From the NCBI GenBank assembly GCA_000277445.1, contig AJWJ01000144.1:1-45932 (forward strand): a stretch of 45,932 bases of DNA. Reading direction: 5' to 3'. Each line of letters opens with the position of its first letter. Positions within the stretch are counted from its first letter, which is position 1. The notes beneath the pieces were generated by a model. It ran no database searches and was not told where the DNA came from. It was given only the letters and a program-made list of their open reading frames with translations. The translations under genes and the position numbers were made by a program. Source of the stretch: Polysphondylium violaceum (lineage: Eukaryota; Evosea; Eumycetozoa; Dictyosteliales; Dictyosteliaceae). Below are positions 22,542-33,153 of the stretch, one piece after another.

Positions 22542-25107
22542 TTATTTTTTATAATTCTTATTAATTTCAGATTCAATAAGAGAGACATAGGATGGGTTCA
22601 TATGTGTGGCATCAAGTTCATAGGTTAAATTAAAACCACCTTCAGGAGACAAGAGCTGATCGAAAAAGTCTAACCAAACAAAAGTATTGCCTTGGGCGAG
22701 AATCTTTTCTTTAAAGATTTTGTTAAAAGTTTTTACCATAGAACGGGTGGCGTCTAAAACTGGAACCACTGGATGAATATAGATTTTGTATTGGTATTTC
22801 GAGATGAGATCTTTGAGTGCCTTGATATAGATATCAATAGTGACTCTCATGCCCTCTTCAATGGTTTCATAGATACACTTATCGACAGAGACGACAAAAC
22901 CTTCACGACAATCAATTTCACCAAACAAAAAGACAATCTCTGAGCCACGGGGAGCGGTGGTGGTGACATTGTAAAAGTTGGCCTTGGGGAAGAATCTGCT
23001 CTCGGGTCTGAGATGCCACATTTTGAGACCAGTGGTCAAGAGTGGATGGAAGAGACGTGGCTCACCGTTGATGGTGACTGGTGTCCAAGCGGTAGAGAGA
23101 GAGTGACTGTCGCCAGCAACGTAAATGGGTCTGTGGTTTGGTAATGGTAGTGAACGATAAGACATCAACATAGAGACAGAGGAAAAGTATGCTTGTTCAT
23201 TTCTAACAGTGGTCAAATGCAAGTCTCTGCCCTTTTTGGCGGGTTCGAGTAATTTGATCAAGGCTGGAAGAGGCTCGAGAATACCCAAGGTGTAGAGAAT
23301 CTTGGTGAGGGTGAACCAGAGAGAAAGGTAATCCAATTCCTCTTTGTTGTAATCTTCCTTATAGAATTCATTGTCACAATGATCCTTTTCATTGACAACG
23401 AGGAGATCCTCGGCTACCTTGGTTGGACCTTGTTCGGGCATTGGTAATTTAAAGCTATAAGAGTCTTCGATAGGGTTTTTCAAGTATGGTTTAACTAAAT
23501 CATAGACTACACCGTTGTCAATTTTGAATTGTCTAATACCTTTAGCTCTGTTGACTTGTAAATAGGTCATTACATGTTCAACAGCCTCTGGATACTTGTT
23601 GATCACCTCGAGATTGTGACAAAGAGTGAGAATATAGTTTGGTGTCTTTTTATCCAATTGGAATGCTTTTCTCAACAATTCGGTGGCCTCATTAACAGCA
23701 CCATTGTCTTTGATCATTGATGCAACAAAACCATAGATTTGTGGTTTTTGAATGATTGGTTGAGGTTCAAATGCCTTGTAAACCATATCTAAACCTTTGG
23801 CCATAACAACATCGGTAAGCTTTTCTTGAACCCATTCTCTTTCTTTTTTAAATGGTCTAGTGTCCACATTTTTCCAACCATACTCTTTGAATCTAGTAAC
23901 TTCTTTTTGAGCAGGGAATGCTGCACTTGCAAGTCTTAACAATGAGTTAAAGGCATCTTCGTATTGTCCTCTATCAATTAAAACATGTGCAAATCCCATC
24001 ATTACATACATATTGTTTTCATCCTCACCCATTACTTCCTGTTTTATTTATTAATATATGGTTTTATATATCTAGATATATAAATATACATACATTTAAT
24101 AATTGACAACCCTGTTGAGCATAATCATTAACACGAGTATCATAAAGAGCTGTACCATATTCAGCTTTAAGGTTGTTATACACTGGATTTGATTTTGGTA
24201 CTAAATTTAAAACATTCTTAAAAGATTTACAAGCTTCAAAGAAATCTTTGTTTTCAGATTTTAATCGAGCCTTTAATAAATGAAATTGATATTCCTTTGG
24301 ATGTGCTTCAATACCTTTTGCAATCAAGGCTTCAGCTCGAGTATATTTTTTTGCTTGAAAGTAGATTTCTGCAGATTTTAATAAAGAGTATTTCTCTTCA
24401 TCATGCATTTTTAAGATTTGATCATAAATTTCTAATGCAGTCTATAAGTGTAGATATATTAGTATTATATGAATAGTATATAAATATTGATATATAATTA
24501 CTCTATATGATTTTTTCAAAAATAAAGGTTCGGCTCTATCTAATAATGATTCAATAATGGTTTTTAATCTTGCATCACATCCTTCTACTTTAAATTTACC
24601 ACTTGGTGTTTGAACCTTACCATCAGGACCCAAGGTTTGAATAGTAAGTGGTGGTTGTTTAGTTGTAGGAGTTGCACTAGTGGGAGGAGTACGTTGAGTG
24701 GTGGTAGTAGTGGTAGTGGTAGTAGGGGTAGGAGTAGTGGTAGTGGCAGTAGGGGTAGGAGTAGTAGTGGTGGTAGTAGTAGGCTTATCTACATTTGAAT
24801 TCTTAAAAATAAAAGCATCATCTAAATTTGAAAACACTTTTGTGATCAGAGTAGTTTCCAAGAGAGTCTTATTCTTTTGATCTTTAATATCAATAGAGTT
24901 TATGCTAAATTCATGTGGGTTTCCATGAGAAGCTTTATATTGTTCAATAAAGTACTAATCGTTAAATTAACATAAGAGAAGATGCAAGAGAGTGTGCATA
25001 AAGACACTTACAGATTTTAAATCTTTAATAGTTTTTAAATCTTTTTTTAAAGGTTCACAAATTAATGTAAACTCTGGTTCTTTTTCAAAATGAACGTATA
25101 TCTTCAT
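22542..25107 (-). CDS. TPR protein fused to a C-terminal SGNH-hydrolase-like domain
   Basis: Four exons on the minus strand: 25107-25012, 24954-24502, 24441-24094 and 24038-22542, all in phase 0, giving 797 residues. Residues 1-85 (MKIYVHFEKEPEFTLICEPL...) look like a small beta-grasp, ubiquitin-like module. A Thr/Pro run with TTTTPTPT follows at about 95-140. TPR-like helical repeats extend from about 180 to 560 (KKYTRAEALIAKGIEAHPKE and similar). The C-terminus has SGNH landmarks: GDSHS with Ser610, FLFGEIDCR at about 670-677, and DATH with Asp775 and His778. Esterase or related activity is inferred. The usual block-III Gly-x-Asn is Gly-x-x-Asp here. It is intracellular, with no signal peptide. 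It converges with nbr1. Confidence 0.78.
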
Positions 25108-25963
25108 TATTTATCTGTATATGAATAATGATTTGAAGGTAATGATCATAAAAAAAAAAAAAAAAGAAAAAACTCTGAAAATATTCTTTTTTTTTTCATT
25201 TTTTCATTGTCATCAAAAGAGATCTCTTTTTTTTTTCTCAGAAAAGGGAAATAAGGGATATCTTTTATATATATCTAAACAATTTTATTTTTTTTCATAA
25301 TCAGTGAATATTCTAGGAGTATTCATCTTTTATTTCCTCTCTAAAGGTATTTTTTTTTAATAAAAGGGGAGCAATTTCAATGGGTTTTGTTTTTCTCTTT
25401 TTTTAAAATTCCTTAACATTAAAAAGAAAGATAGGTGGATAGAGTTAAATAACAACAATCTTTAAATGTTTGTCAACCTGAAAAACTCTGTCAAAGCTAA
25501 AAAACAATCAACTCATATTTCTAATACAAAAAGAGGCAACATATGATCAACAGTGTTCCATCAAGTGGATGGTTCAATCATATAAAAACAAAGGAATGAA
25601 TTAGAAGGTGTAGGAACTATGCAAAAAAATAATTTTGGGGACAGACAAAAACTCTACAACTTAAATTTTGATAAGTTTTATTAAATTCATCTCCACTCTT
25701 CATTAACCCATCTATTTTCTTTATTTTTAGAACATAAATATATTTTTTTTATTCAGATTTAATCTCATCTCCCTAAAATATAAAAAAGATCATCATTTTA
25801 GTAAAAATTCATTTCACCTACCACATTTCTCACAAACATAATTTTTTGCAACCACACCCCCACTCCTAATTTGCACTTAACCCTGAGGTGAAGTGAAAAT
25901 AATAAATTGTATTTTGAAAAAAAATTAAATTCTCATTCCCCCAAATCATAATATTATTTTGTT
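25108..25963. promoter_or_regulatory. Divergent intergenic region
   Basis: About 850 bp between the TPR-SGNH gene (-) and the coiled-coil gene (+). It contains poly-A/T runs and a modest nested hairpin at 25548-25590 (ATATGAT/ATCATAT arms with inner CCATC/GATGG). No ORF was seen. Confidence 0.35.
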
Positions 25964-26047
25964 ATGCTGGATCTATTGTATATAATAATTTTATTTCTAT
26001 TTTGTTACTATTATTTCTTTTATAAAAAATATATAAATTCTAAAAAA

Positions 26048-27745
26048 ATGAAACAAGAAATATTGCAAGACTGTTTTTTGCCAGAGAAGCCAATTCATAA
26101 ATTAACCTTGTTAAGTTTTCATTCACTTTGGCTCTATTTGGATGGAAATGGAAAGATGCCCAGTGAATTTAAAATTCTTTCCAAAAAGCTCGTAAAAATG
26201 GCTAAAGGTGATTTACTTTTGTCTTCCATTAAAATCATAGATGATGTAGTTCAAGATTTTTTCCAGCCACCTTGGGTAGAGGTCACCGATAGTGTCCAGA
26301 TGTATATGGAAGCTTGGACAACTATAAACATAAGAATTGGTAATTTATGGATTAAACAAATGTTAAAAGTGGCTAAAAATCTATCTGCTTCTGACGAAAG
26401 ATTGGAATCTTTGATCGGGTCTAATCATATTCAAGCTGTTCCAATTAGTCAGTCAAAAGAAGCTAGTAAATCCCCATTCAAGGCTCCTTTGGTTGAAGTT
26501 GAAGATGAAGATGAATTGTCACTCATTCAAAAAGAACAACAAAAATTACAAATGAGAAGAAAACGTTTGGAAGAGTTGCAAAATGAACAAGATAATCAAA
26601 AGCAACTCCAATTAAAGGAACAACAAAATAGAAAAGAAAAACAAGATTTTTTTCAACAACAATTGGTTCTCAAAAGAGAACAAGAAGAAAGAGAAAAACG
26701 TGAAAAGAGAATGGAGGATCTCTTGAGAGAACAACAAAAACAAGAACAAGATTTGCAAAAAAGATTAAAAAATCTCCAGCAATTAGTACAACAACAAGAA
26801 CAAGAGCTCAAAGATCAGGAAGAAAAACTTCAAGAGCAAAAGAGACAACAAAAATTAAAAGAAGAGCAAGAAAGACTCCAAAAACAAATCTTGCAAAGAC
26901 AACAACAAGAACAATTTGAAAGAGAAACACGTATTAGAGAAGAAAAAGAACAACAAAGACTTTATCTTGAAATTCAGAGACAACAAAAACTAAAACAAGA
27001 ACAAGAGCAACAAAGATTAAAAGAGATCAGAATTCAGCAAGAAGAAGAAATGAAGAGAAAGGAAGAACAACAAAGACTTTTAAGAATTCAAGAAGAAGAA
27101 AGACAACTTAAACTTAGAATACAAAAACAAAAACAAGAAGAAGAAGAAAGACAAAGAATTCAACGTTTACAAAGACAACAAGAGGAGGAAGAAAAAGAAA
27201 GGATAAGAAGACAAAGACAACAAGAAGAAGAGGATAGACTATATCAAATTCGTAAGCAAAGACAAGAAGAAGAAGAAGAGGAAAGACTATATCAAATTCG
27301 TAAGCAAAGACAAGAGGAGGAAAATCGTGAGAGACAACGTTTACAAAGACAACAAGAGGAAGAAGAGCTTCAAAGATATAGAAGACAAATGATCCAACAA
27401 AACTATTACAAACAAGATCAGTATGAAGACAATTTTAGACAACAAGAAAAACAATGTAATCACTTTTACTTATTTCAAATGCAACCATCAAGATATGAAT
27501 CCTCATATAAAGTTGAACCATCCCCTGGTTTTTCTCAAAAAAAAATTTCGAGTTCTGAGAGCTCAAATCTTACTATCTCTGACCTCAAAGGAACTTTAAA
27601 GAAGGGTGACAGAGTTGAAATAACCTCCAACAAACATTCTGGAAGAAGAGGAACTTTTGAATCCTGGAATGGCACAAATGCCTATTTCAATTTTAATGGG
27701 GAAAAAAAAGCTATTCCTCTTCAAGTCAGTGTTAAATTACTGTAA
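26048..27745 (+). CDS. Gln/Glu/Arg-rich coiled-coil protein with a C-terminal SH3-like module
   Basis: A single-exon protein of 565 residues from the ATG at 26048, which has the AAAAAA context usual in this window. The frame is open to an ATG at 25964, adding 28 residues that would form a hydrophobic anchor (LLYIIILFLFCYYYFF). I judge that part to be leader, but a membrane-anchored form is possible. Residues 1-120 are a globular, helix-rich segment with conserved-looking Trp residues. Residues 165-465 are a long coiled coil of Gln, Glu, Lys and Arg resembling trichohyalin, including two identical 32-nt blocks (27236 and 27284, 48 nt apart). The last 50 residues (KKGDRVEITSNKHSGRRG...) resemble a KOW/SH3-like barrel. 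Function unknown. Confidence 0.75.
   Translation: MKQEILQDCFLPEKPIHKLTLLSFHSLWLYLDGNGKMPSEFKILSKKLVKMAKGDLLLSSIKIIDDVVQDFFQPPWVEVTDSVQMYMEAWTTINIRIGNLWIKQMLKVAKNLSASDERLESLIGSNHIQAVPISQSKEASKSPFKAPLVEVEDEDELSLIQKEQQKLQMRRKRLEELQNEQDNQKQLQLKEQQNRKEKQDFFQQQLVLKREQEEREKREKRMEDLLREQQKQEQDLQKRLKNLQQLVQQQEQELKDQEEKLQEQKRQQKLKEEQERLQKQILQRQQQEQFERETRIREEKEQQRLYLEIQRQQKLKQEQEQQRLKEIRIQQEEEMKRKEEQQRLLRIQEEERQLKLRIQKQKQEEEERQRIQRLQRQQEEEEKERIRRQRQQEEEDRLYQIRKQRQEEEEEERLYQIRKQRQEEENRERQRLQRQQEEEELQRYRRQMIQQNYYKQDQYEDNFRQQEKQCNHFYLFQMQPSRYESSYKVEPSPGFSQKKISSSESSNLTISDLKGTLKKGDRVEITSNKHSGRRGTFESWNGTNAYFNFNGEKKAIPLQVSVKLL
27236..27315 (+). repeat. In-gene tandem duplication, 48-nt period
   Basis: An identical 32-nt block beginning AGACTATATCAAATTC occurs at 27236 and 27284. 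The 48-nt spacing equals 16 codons and keeps the coiled-coil reading frame (RLYQIRKQRQEEE twice). Exact identity suggests a recent duplication. Confidence 0.8.
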
Positions 27746-28094
27746 AATTATCTATCAAATAAAGCGTAGTGCAAAAATTAATATTAAATCTAATCTTTAT
27801 TCAATACACTATGATAAGGGCTTTTTATCAATTATAGACAACACCAATACCTATTACCACAAATTAGTTAATAAGACTTTTAAAGTTTGTTTACTTCAAT
27901 ACTGATTTCATCCCGTTTTATCATCGATATTCTATGGAAACAATTTTAAAACAATAAAAAATTAAAGAAAGATTCATCTAATATTTTATTCATCACTTTT
28001 AAATTTGGGCCTTTTTCTTTGTTAACTAGCTTAAACTATAAATCGAAAATATTGGTAAATCCATTTAACTATAGTCTGAAAACAATCATTAGTT
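27746..28094. other. Convergent intergenic spacer
   Basis: 350 bp between the stops of the coiled-coil gene (+) and the first RING-like gene (-). A/T-rich, with no recognised feature beyond the presumed 3' UTRs. Confidence 0.35.
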
Positions 28095-29360
28095 TTACTC
28101 CCGAAAAAAATTATTTAAAGTCTGTACAAAGAAAAATCCTTCATCCTTTTCACAGTTTGTATTTAAATTTATGATTTTTAATTTGTTGTTTGACTTTGTA
28201 ATTTTAGGACTGTAATCATAAACTAATAGAATTGGGCAATTTGAGGCCTCTAGATATTCAAAACAATTGATTGGTTTTTCTCTGACATTTCTTCCAAAAT
28301 ATGTTGATAAAATATTATTATAATCTTTATAATATTCAATATAAAATACATATTGAAATGATTGTATCCTATGCTTTAGATAGTCAAATAATCTATCAAA
28401 TCCTATTTCAATTTGAAAAACTTTATCTGTAGATTCTAGTGTCAGATATTCATCTAGCTCTGAAAAAGTGCTCGACTTAAGACTAATGAATGGATCTGGA
28501 ACTGAAAAGAAGTGAAGTGAATTTGAGATTGGATAATTGGATATAGGTTGTTTTTGATCAATAATTGGTAGTTTACATGTAGGTGATGACCAAAATGTAT
28601 TTATATTGTTGTTGAAATGATCTAAGTCTATTGTTTGATAGGTATTATTTATTGATAGATAAATATTAATGATTTTGAAACATTTGATATCATTGTTGAA
28701 ATCGAAATCAGAATGATGATATACCAATTCATCTATTTTCTGTATAGTATCCTTTAATAGCTGAATAACTTTAAATAGATTATCTTTATCTTTGTTAAAT
28801 TCTAAAATTATTTTTTCAATTATTATTATTAATGGATCTATAGTTTCACTATTTTTAATCTTTTGTAATTTATTTGTTGAGATTGATTCTACTATTCTAT
28901 TATTTTTATTTATCTTTTCATGTATCTGTGTAATATTGTCGAATAATTTTGGATATATATTAATTAAATACTCTTTTATTGATCGATACATTAATATCTT
29001 TCTACTTCTATTTCGGGCAAAACTCTTTATCAGCGTTAGACAATCTTTGTGATTCTTTTTATCAAAATCATCAAAACATATGTTAACATTACAAGTGAGA
29101 CAAAAATCAATAAAAGGTGATCGATGTACTAAACAGTTATTTAAGATATATTTATCGATATCTATTGTTAATTGTAAAATTTTATAATTGTTATCTATCC
29201 AACTATCATTATTTTTATTACATAACGGACATATAAAGCTATCATTTAAGTACACAATAGTATCTTTACACACAATATGATTACAATCCGATAGAAATAC
29301 GGGTGATTGATAAAATAGTGACGTAGGACAACAAGAACACTTTAGATCTGACTCTAGCAT
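28095..29360 (-). CDS. RING-like/B-box-like protein, family copy 1
   Basis: A single-exon protein of 421 residues from the ATG aligned with its relatives (MLESDLKCSCC). An ATG 39 nt upstream would add 13 residues. The N-terminus has CSCC, YQSPVFLSDCNHIVCKD and FICPLCNK, a RING-like zinc finger. It shows C-x2-C, C-x-H-x2-C and C-x2-C, but not the eighth ligand usually found after HxxC. A B-box-like segment follows (CLVHRSPFIDFCLTCN ... NHKDC) with its second Cys pair degraded. The rest (about 130-421) is Lys/Asn/Ile-rich and helical, with no known domain. Two related genes lie at 37902 and 39345. E3 ligase activity is a family guess weakened by the missing ligand. Confidence 0.72.
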   Translation of the reverse strand: MLESDLKCSCCPTSLFYQSPVFLSDCNHIVCKDTIVYLNDSFICPLCNKNNDSWIDNNYKILQLTIDIDKYILNNCLVHRSPFIDFCLTCNVNICFDDFDKKNHKDCLTLIKSFARNRSRKILMYRSIKEYLINIYPKLFDNITQIHEKINKNNRIVESISTNKLQKIKNSETIDPLIIIIEKIILEFNKDKDNLFKVIQLLKDTIQKIDELVYHHSDFDFNNDIKCFKIINIYLSINNTYQTIDLDHFNNNINTFWSSPTCKLPIIDQKQPISNYPISNSLHFFSVPDPFISLKSSTFSELDEYLTLESTDKVFQIEIGFDRLFDYLKHRIQSFQYVFYIEYYKDYNNILSTYFGRNVREKPINCFEYLEASNCPILLVYDYSPKITKSNNKLKIINLNTNCEKDEGFFFVQTLNNFFRE

Positions 29361-29456
29361 GATATAATGTATGATTTTCAGTGAGTGTGGTATTCTCAAT
29401 ATAAAAATAAGGTTGCATCAAATAGTAAAAAAAAAAACAAATAATTGTTGTAATTC

Positions 29457-29552
29457 TTAGTGGGTGATATTGAGCTCATTGTAAAATAATTGCTTTTGAT
29501 AATATGATTATTGCTTTGATGATATCACTATATAGGTCAATATCACCCCTAA
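29457..29552. repeat. Small element with terminal inverted repeats
   Basis: GGGTGATATTGA at 29462-29473 is perfectly matched by TCAATATCACCC at 29537-29548. The match extends outward by four more pairs (TTAG/CTAA) past a one-base bulge. Between the arms are two direct repeats of a TTGCTTTTGATAATAT-like sequence. The 96-bp size and structure resemble a miniature inverted-repeat transposon remnant or a cruciform-forming site. No target duplication was evident. Confidence 0.45.
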
Positions 29553-29948
29553 ATTTCATTTGAGTTCTGGCTAAGCATGTAGGTTTAGAAAAGATTTTCT
29601 ACTATCTGGTCAGTGATCTACCTAATATTGAAACTGTTTTAGATGATATATTACAATCACCAAGTTCTCCTTTTTTGCTTTGATAAACATGTGTTGATAT
29701 TCTATGCTAAATCTGCCAATATTCTTTGATGTCTTCCAACTTTACATTCACTATACCAGAATTATTTTTCTTTTCAAAAAGTAGAATTCTACAGAATCCT
29801 TATAATTTGAAAAATAAAATTCAAATGAAAACCATGCGATGATTTGATTAAAAAAAAAAACATAATTTTCAATATGTTTTTAAGGCTGTAGGGTCGTGTT
29901 ATTTTTTCCAATGACCTGGGGTAAAATTCTTTTGAAAGAATATATATT

Positions 29949-30800
29949 TTATTCTATTTTATTTAGTTTTTCTAATAAATGTGTTAACTTATTAGAGGTA
30001 CCCTCCTCACCCACAACTTGACGAGATAATGTTCCTAAATCTCTGCCAGATTTTTTGGATCGATCCATTTGTTCATTACTTTTAAATAACAAAGGATAAT
30101 CAAATCTTTCATATAGTGATGAAATAATTAAAGAAGTAGATCTATGACAGAATACTTTAAATCTCCAATACCATGCATAATCCCATTGCAATTGATAAAA
30201 CTATTTGTTTTTGTTGATTTACGAGATTCATCATTGACTTCTAATCTAATGGCATTGTCTGACTAAGATTTTCAGAATATCCATATGAATCAATTTGCCA
30301 AGTTGGTGTATGAGGTTTAGATTCAATAACTAAAATACCCTTACTAGAATTTGTAATTTTTTTCGTTGATTTGATATATCTGCGAATGTTATTGGCCTTC
30401 CACATCAATTAAATTTGGACATCTCCTATTGTAGGTGGTTTCGGTTGAGATTGATAGACTTTCTCCTATTAGGAAAGATACATGACTATCTTAAAACTCT
30501 TTACGTTTTACAAGCAAAGATTACAAGAGAAACAGTATCTATTGGTTGATAATGAAACTCACATAAATAAACCCGTGATATTCTTTCCTTCAGAATCTTA
30601 ATCTCTTCCTTTTCTTCTCCCCAGGTTTAATTTTGATGTCACATAGAAGACAAATAAAAAAGTTTGACAATTGTAGAATATTCTCTTCTCATACAATTTT
30701 TCCAACATTCTCACCAAATAGGATCTTTGTATACTCTGGGTGGGAAACAACACTTGCAAAACATATCTTCCATTTTTTAACCACAAAAAAATCACATTTG
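29949..30800 (-). pseudogene. Decayed coding-like remnant, unidentified
   Basis: On the minus strand, short coding-like stretches occur in changing frames. Examples are KGILVIESKPHTPTWQ and IDSYGYSENLSQ near 30270-30350, FKSNEQMDRSKKSGRD near 30040-30100, and LVRMLEKLYEKRIFY near 30680-30730. Base composition resembles exons more than the neighbouring spacers, but no uninterrupted frame covers it. I do not recognise the parent family. It could be an old duplicate of a host gene or part of a mobile element. Confidence 0.4.
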
Positions 30801-30922
30801 CAAAGGCCCTTTTTTAATTAATTTCTCATTGAAAACACCAAAAGATTTAAATAAATAAATTTTAATTTTTATATTTTTGGTTTTTAACACAAAAACTTTC
30901 TATTAAACAATTCCTATTTTAT

Positions 30923-31919
30923 TTATTTATTAGACAAGAAACGATTTAAAGTAGATAAATCATTTTGAACGAGATCATTGGTTGGATCTAGTTGTAAAGA
31001 TTGTTTATAAAAGTCATGTGATTCACAAACAAATCCATGGATTTGAAGAGTACGAGCACAAGAATAAGTTAGATTGAATTTAGCTTGAAAGAGACCTTGT
31101 TGTAAAATGTATCTTGAAAAGGTTGTATCTTTTGTTAAACTTGATACTTCTGTTTTTTTTTGATACATATCAATAAAAAATTTATAAACTTTGATAATAG
31201 CATCTTGATCGACTATATAATTTGTTTCATTTAGATTATAAGTATCATCATATAATGTTTTAAATTGATCAAAACTAGTTTCCATTTTACCAATCTTTGA
31301 TTTTAAAATATCTACCCAACTCAAAATAGAATAACTCTGGAATTTATATTTGTACTTAAATTAATATTTAGTTGGCAATATATAAAGTAAACATAATACA
31401 TACATTTGAATTCATTTTTAATATATGATTAAATAGCATGGTGGAAAGAGTATATTTCTTTTGAATAAAATACAATAGCGCAAGGCAATAATAACCATGT
31501 TCAGAGGTTTTGTTGAATGTTATTTCTTTTTGGTAAAAGCTGTTGGCAAAATCATATTGTTGATTTAAAACATGAATCTCGGCACCGAGAGCATAGGCGG
31601 CACCAGATGGATGATTGGGAACCAATGCTATAGCTTTTTCACAGATCACCATAGCTTCAGAAAGTTTACCATCCTTGATTAAATTGGCAGCTTGTTGGAC
31701 ATACTTTTCATATTGAGCGGAATTGGCAAATCCTTGGTCATTGTTATAAACCAAGAATGTCTTTAGGGAGTTTTGGTTTCTAACCAAAAACACCATTGGC
31801 CTATAGATGGACAAAGAGACAGATTTGAATAATGTTACAATCAACTTATTAGTATTGATTACATTTGATAATATTGGGAAATGTAATTTTGATCTAATGT
31901 TGTTAAATAAAGCTGACAT
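30923..31919 (-). CDS. TPR-like helical repeat protein, short
   Basis: Exons 31919-31404 and 31336-30923 on the minus strand (GTATGT...TTCCAG, phase 0) give 309 residues. Residues 75-170 contain TPR-type helical pairs (AANLIKDGKLSEAMVICEKA; LNQQYDFANSFYQKEITFN; IQKKYTLSTMLFNHILKMN), and a further one lies near the C-terminus (ESHDFYKQSLQLDPTND). The first 45 residues are rich in Lys, Arg, Ser and hydrophobics with no acidic residue, compatible with a mitochondrial presequence. The repeat QLDPTNDLVQNDLS ends the protein. I do not recognise a specific orthologue. The second exon would be lost if the donor were read through, so the intron is well supported. Confidence 0.72.
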
Positions 31920-32524
31920 TTTAAAAATTATATGTATTTGAGTATTGTATTACTATTAGTTAGTGGTAGATGAGAATAATGAAGAATTAATGCTTTATTC
32001 CTCTTATTTATAGTTTTGGATGACCATATTAACAAATCCTATCGCGTTCAGTGTCAGTCTGTCAGTCTCTTTTCCTTGGAAAAAAAAGTAAAAACACTGA
32101 CAACAAACCTAAAACCCAATGTTTTTTAGTGTGTCAGTCTGTCAGTCTCTTTTTCTCTACCTTTTTGAATAAATATCTGAATCAATGTTGATTGTGTCAG
32201 TCAAGATATATATGCTATACAAGAGTAGTATTCATCTATCAACTGTGATAGTGTGTGGGTGTTGACTATTCAAAGTAAAAAATAAAAAAATAAACCCCCT
32301 TTTTTTGTTATCAAATCAAACCACGTATCCCACACAAATACAATTATTATCATTCATGACTATCAGTATTTGTTATCTTTTGTTTCTTCATTAAGAGCAA
32401 GTGATCGCTGATGGAAAGTGGGACTATTGCAAAAAAAAAAAAAAAAAGTAAAAAAAAAAAAAAAAGAATCAAAATTCGCAAACGAGTCAGATTATCATAG
32501 TATACACAGAAAACAACAACGACA
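31920..32524. promoter_or_regulatory. Divergent promoter region with a duplicated CAGTCTGTCAGTCTC motif
   Basis: 605 bp between the TPR gene (-) and bL35m (+). The sequence GTCAGTCTGTCAGTCTCTTTT occurs at about 32054 and again at about 32135, roughly 80 bp apart, and a shorter GTGTCAGTCA is at about 32195. Long A-runs sit at 32430-32465. The motif could be a binding site or simply a local duplication. Confidence 0.4.
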
Positions 32525-32955
32525 ATGAACTCATTGATCAATTCAACAAAGAATGCAGTATCTAAATTAAACTGCGAAAATGTAAATCTATATTATAGAA
32601 ATAGAAATTAGAAAAAGAACAAATGGGTTAACATCATCATATATCATATTCACACAACACATCACGCACATAATAGGTATTAGAATCAGTTAGATATATT
32701 GGTACTGCCAATGCTAAATTAAAGACTAAGCAATCAGCAGCTAAAAGATTTTCAGTTAAAGCTAGCAATGGTAAAATCTTACTTCATCCAAGATCAAACC
32801 CAGGCACTCGTTATTATCTTCCAAGTCAACAATATACAAATAATTTCAAAATCTCTGAAATCTTTTCAAATCACAGATACAAGAAGGATAGTCATATTTT
32901 TAATGCAGTCAATGATCGTGAATTCTTTGAAGAAACTATCCTTGAAGATAAGTAA
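32525..32955 (+). CDS. mrpL35: Mitochondrial ribosomal protein bL35m
   Basis: Exons 32525-32581 and 32677-32955 (GTAAAT...TAATAG, phase 0) give 111 residues. Exon 2 opens VLESVRYIGTANAKLKTKQSAAKRFSVKASNGKILLH when read in frame, described here by its key parts: KTKQSAAKRF and the S-x-G-K-I that follow are the bL35 signature (bacterial KTHRGAAKRF...GSGK). The protein belongs to the large subunit of the mitochondrial ribosome. The short N-terminus (MNSLINSTKNAVSKLNCEN) could act as a targeting peptide. The C-terminal half is longer and more divergent than bacterial L35, as in other mitochondrial forms. Acceptor choice is fixed by frame; two nearby AG alternatives break it. Confidence 0.82.
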
Positions 32956-33153
32956 ATAATAAATAAATATAATATAATAGAAATAATAACAATAGAGGTA
33001 GTAGTAGTTGTTGTTGTATGATGATGATCTAAAGTAGTTTAGGAATAGAGAAGTAAAGAAATAGACTAGAGATAGATATAGAATAAATTAAAATATAATA
33101 CATTTATTAATGATGAGAAAAAGAGAAAAGAGTAGATATAGATATGATGATGA

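Larger units (their letters stand above)
29361..30922. other. Gene-poor interval with an inverted-repeat element and a decayed remnant
   Basis: About 1.56 kb between RING-like copy 1 and the TPR gene. It includes the inverted-repeat element at 29457-29552 and the coding-like remnant at 29949-30800, both listed separately. The interval 29560-29940 has less homopolymer than true intergenic DNA here and may be further decayed coding sequence. Confidence 0.4.

Noticed and set aside
25548-25590. Nested ATATGAT/ATCATAT hairpin
   Set aside because: Arms are short (7 and 5 bp) with unpaired bases between, within chance expectation for AT-rich DNA; mentioned only in the intergenic entry.
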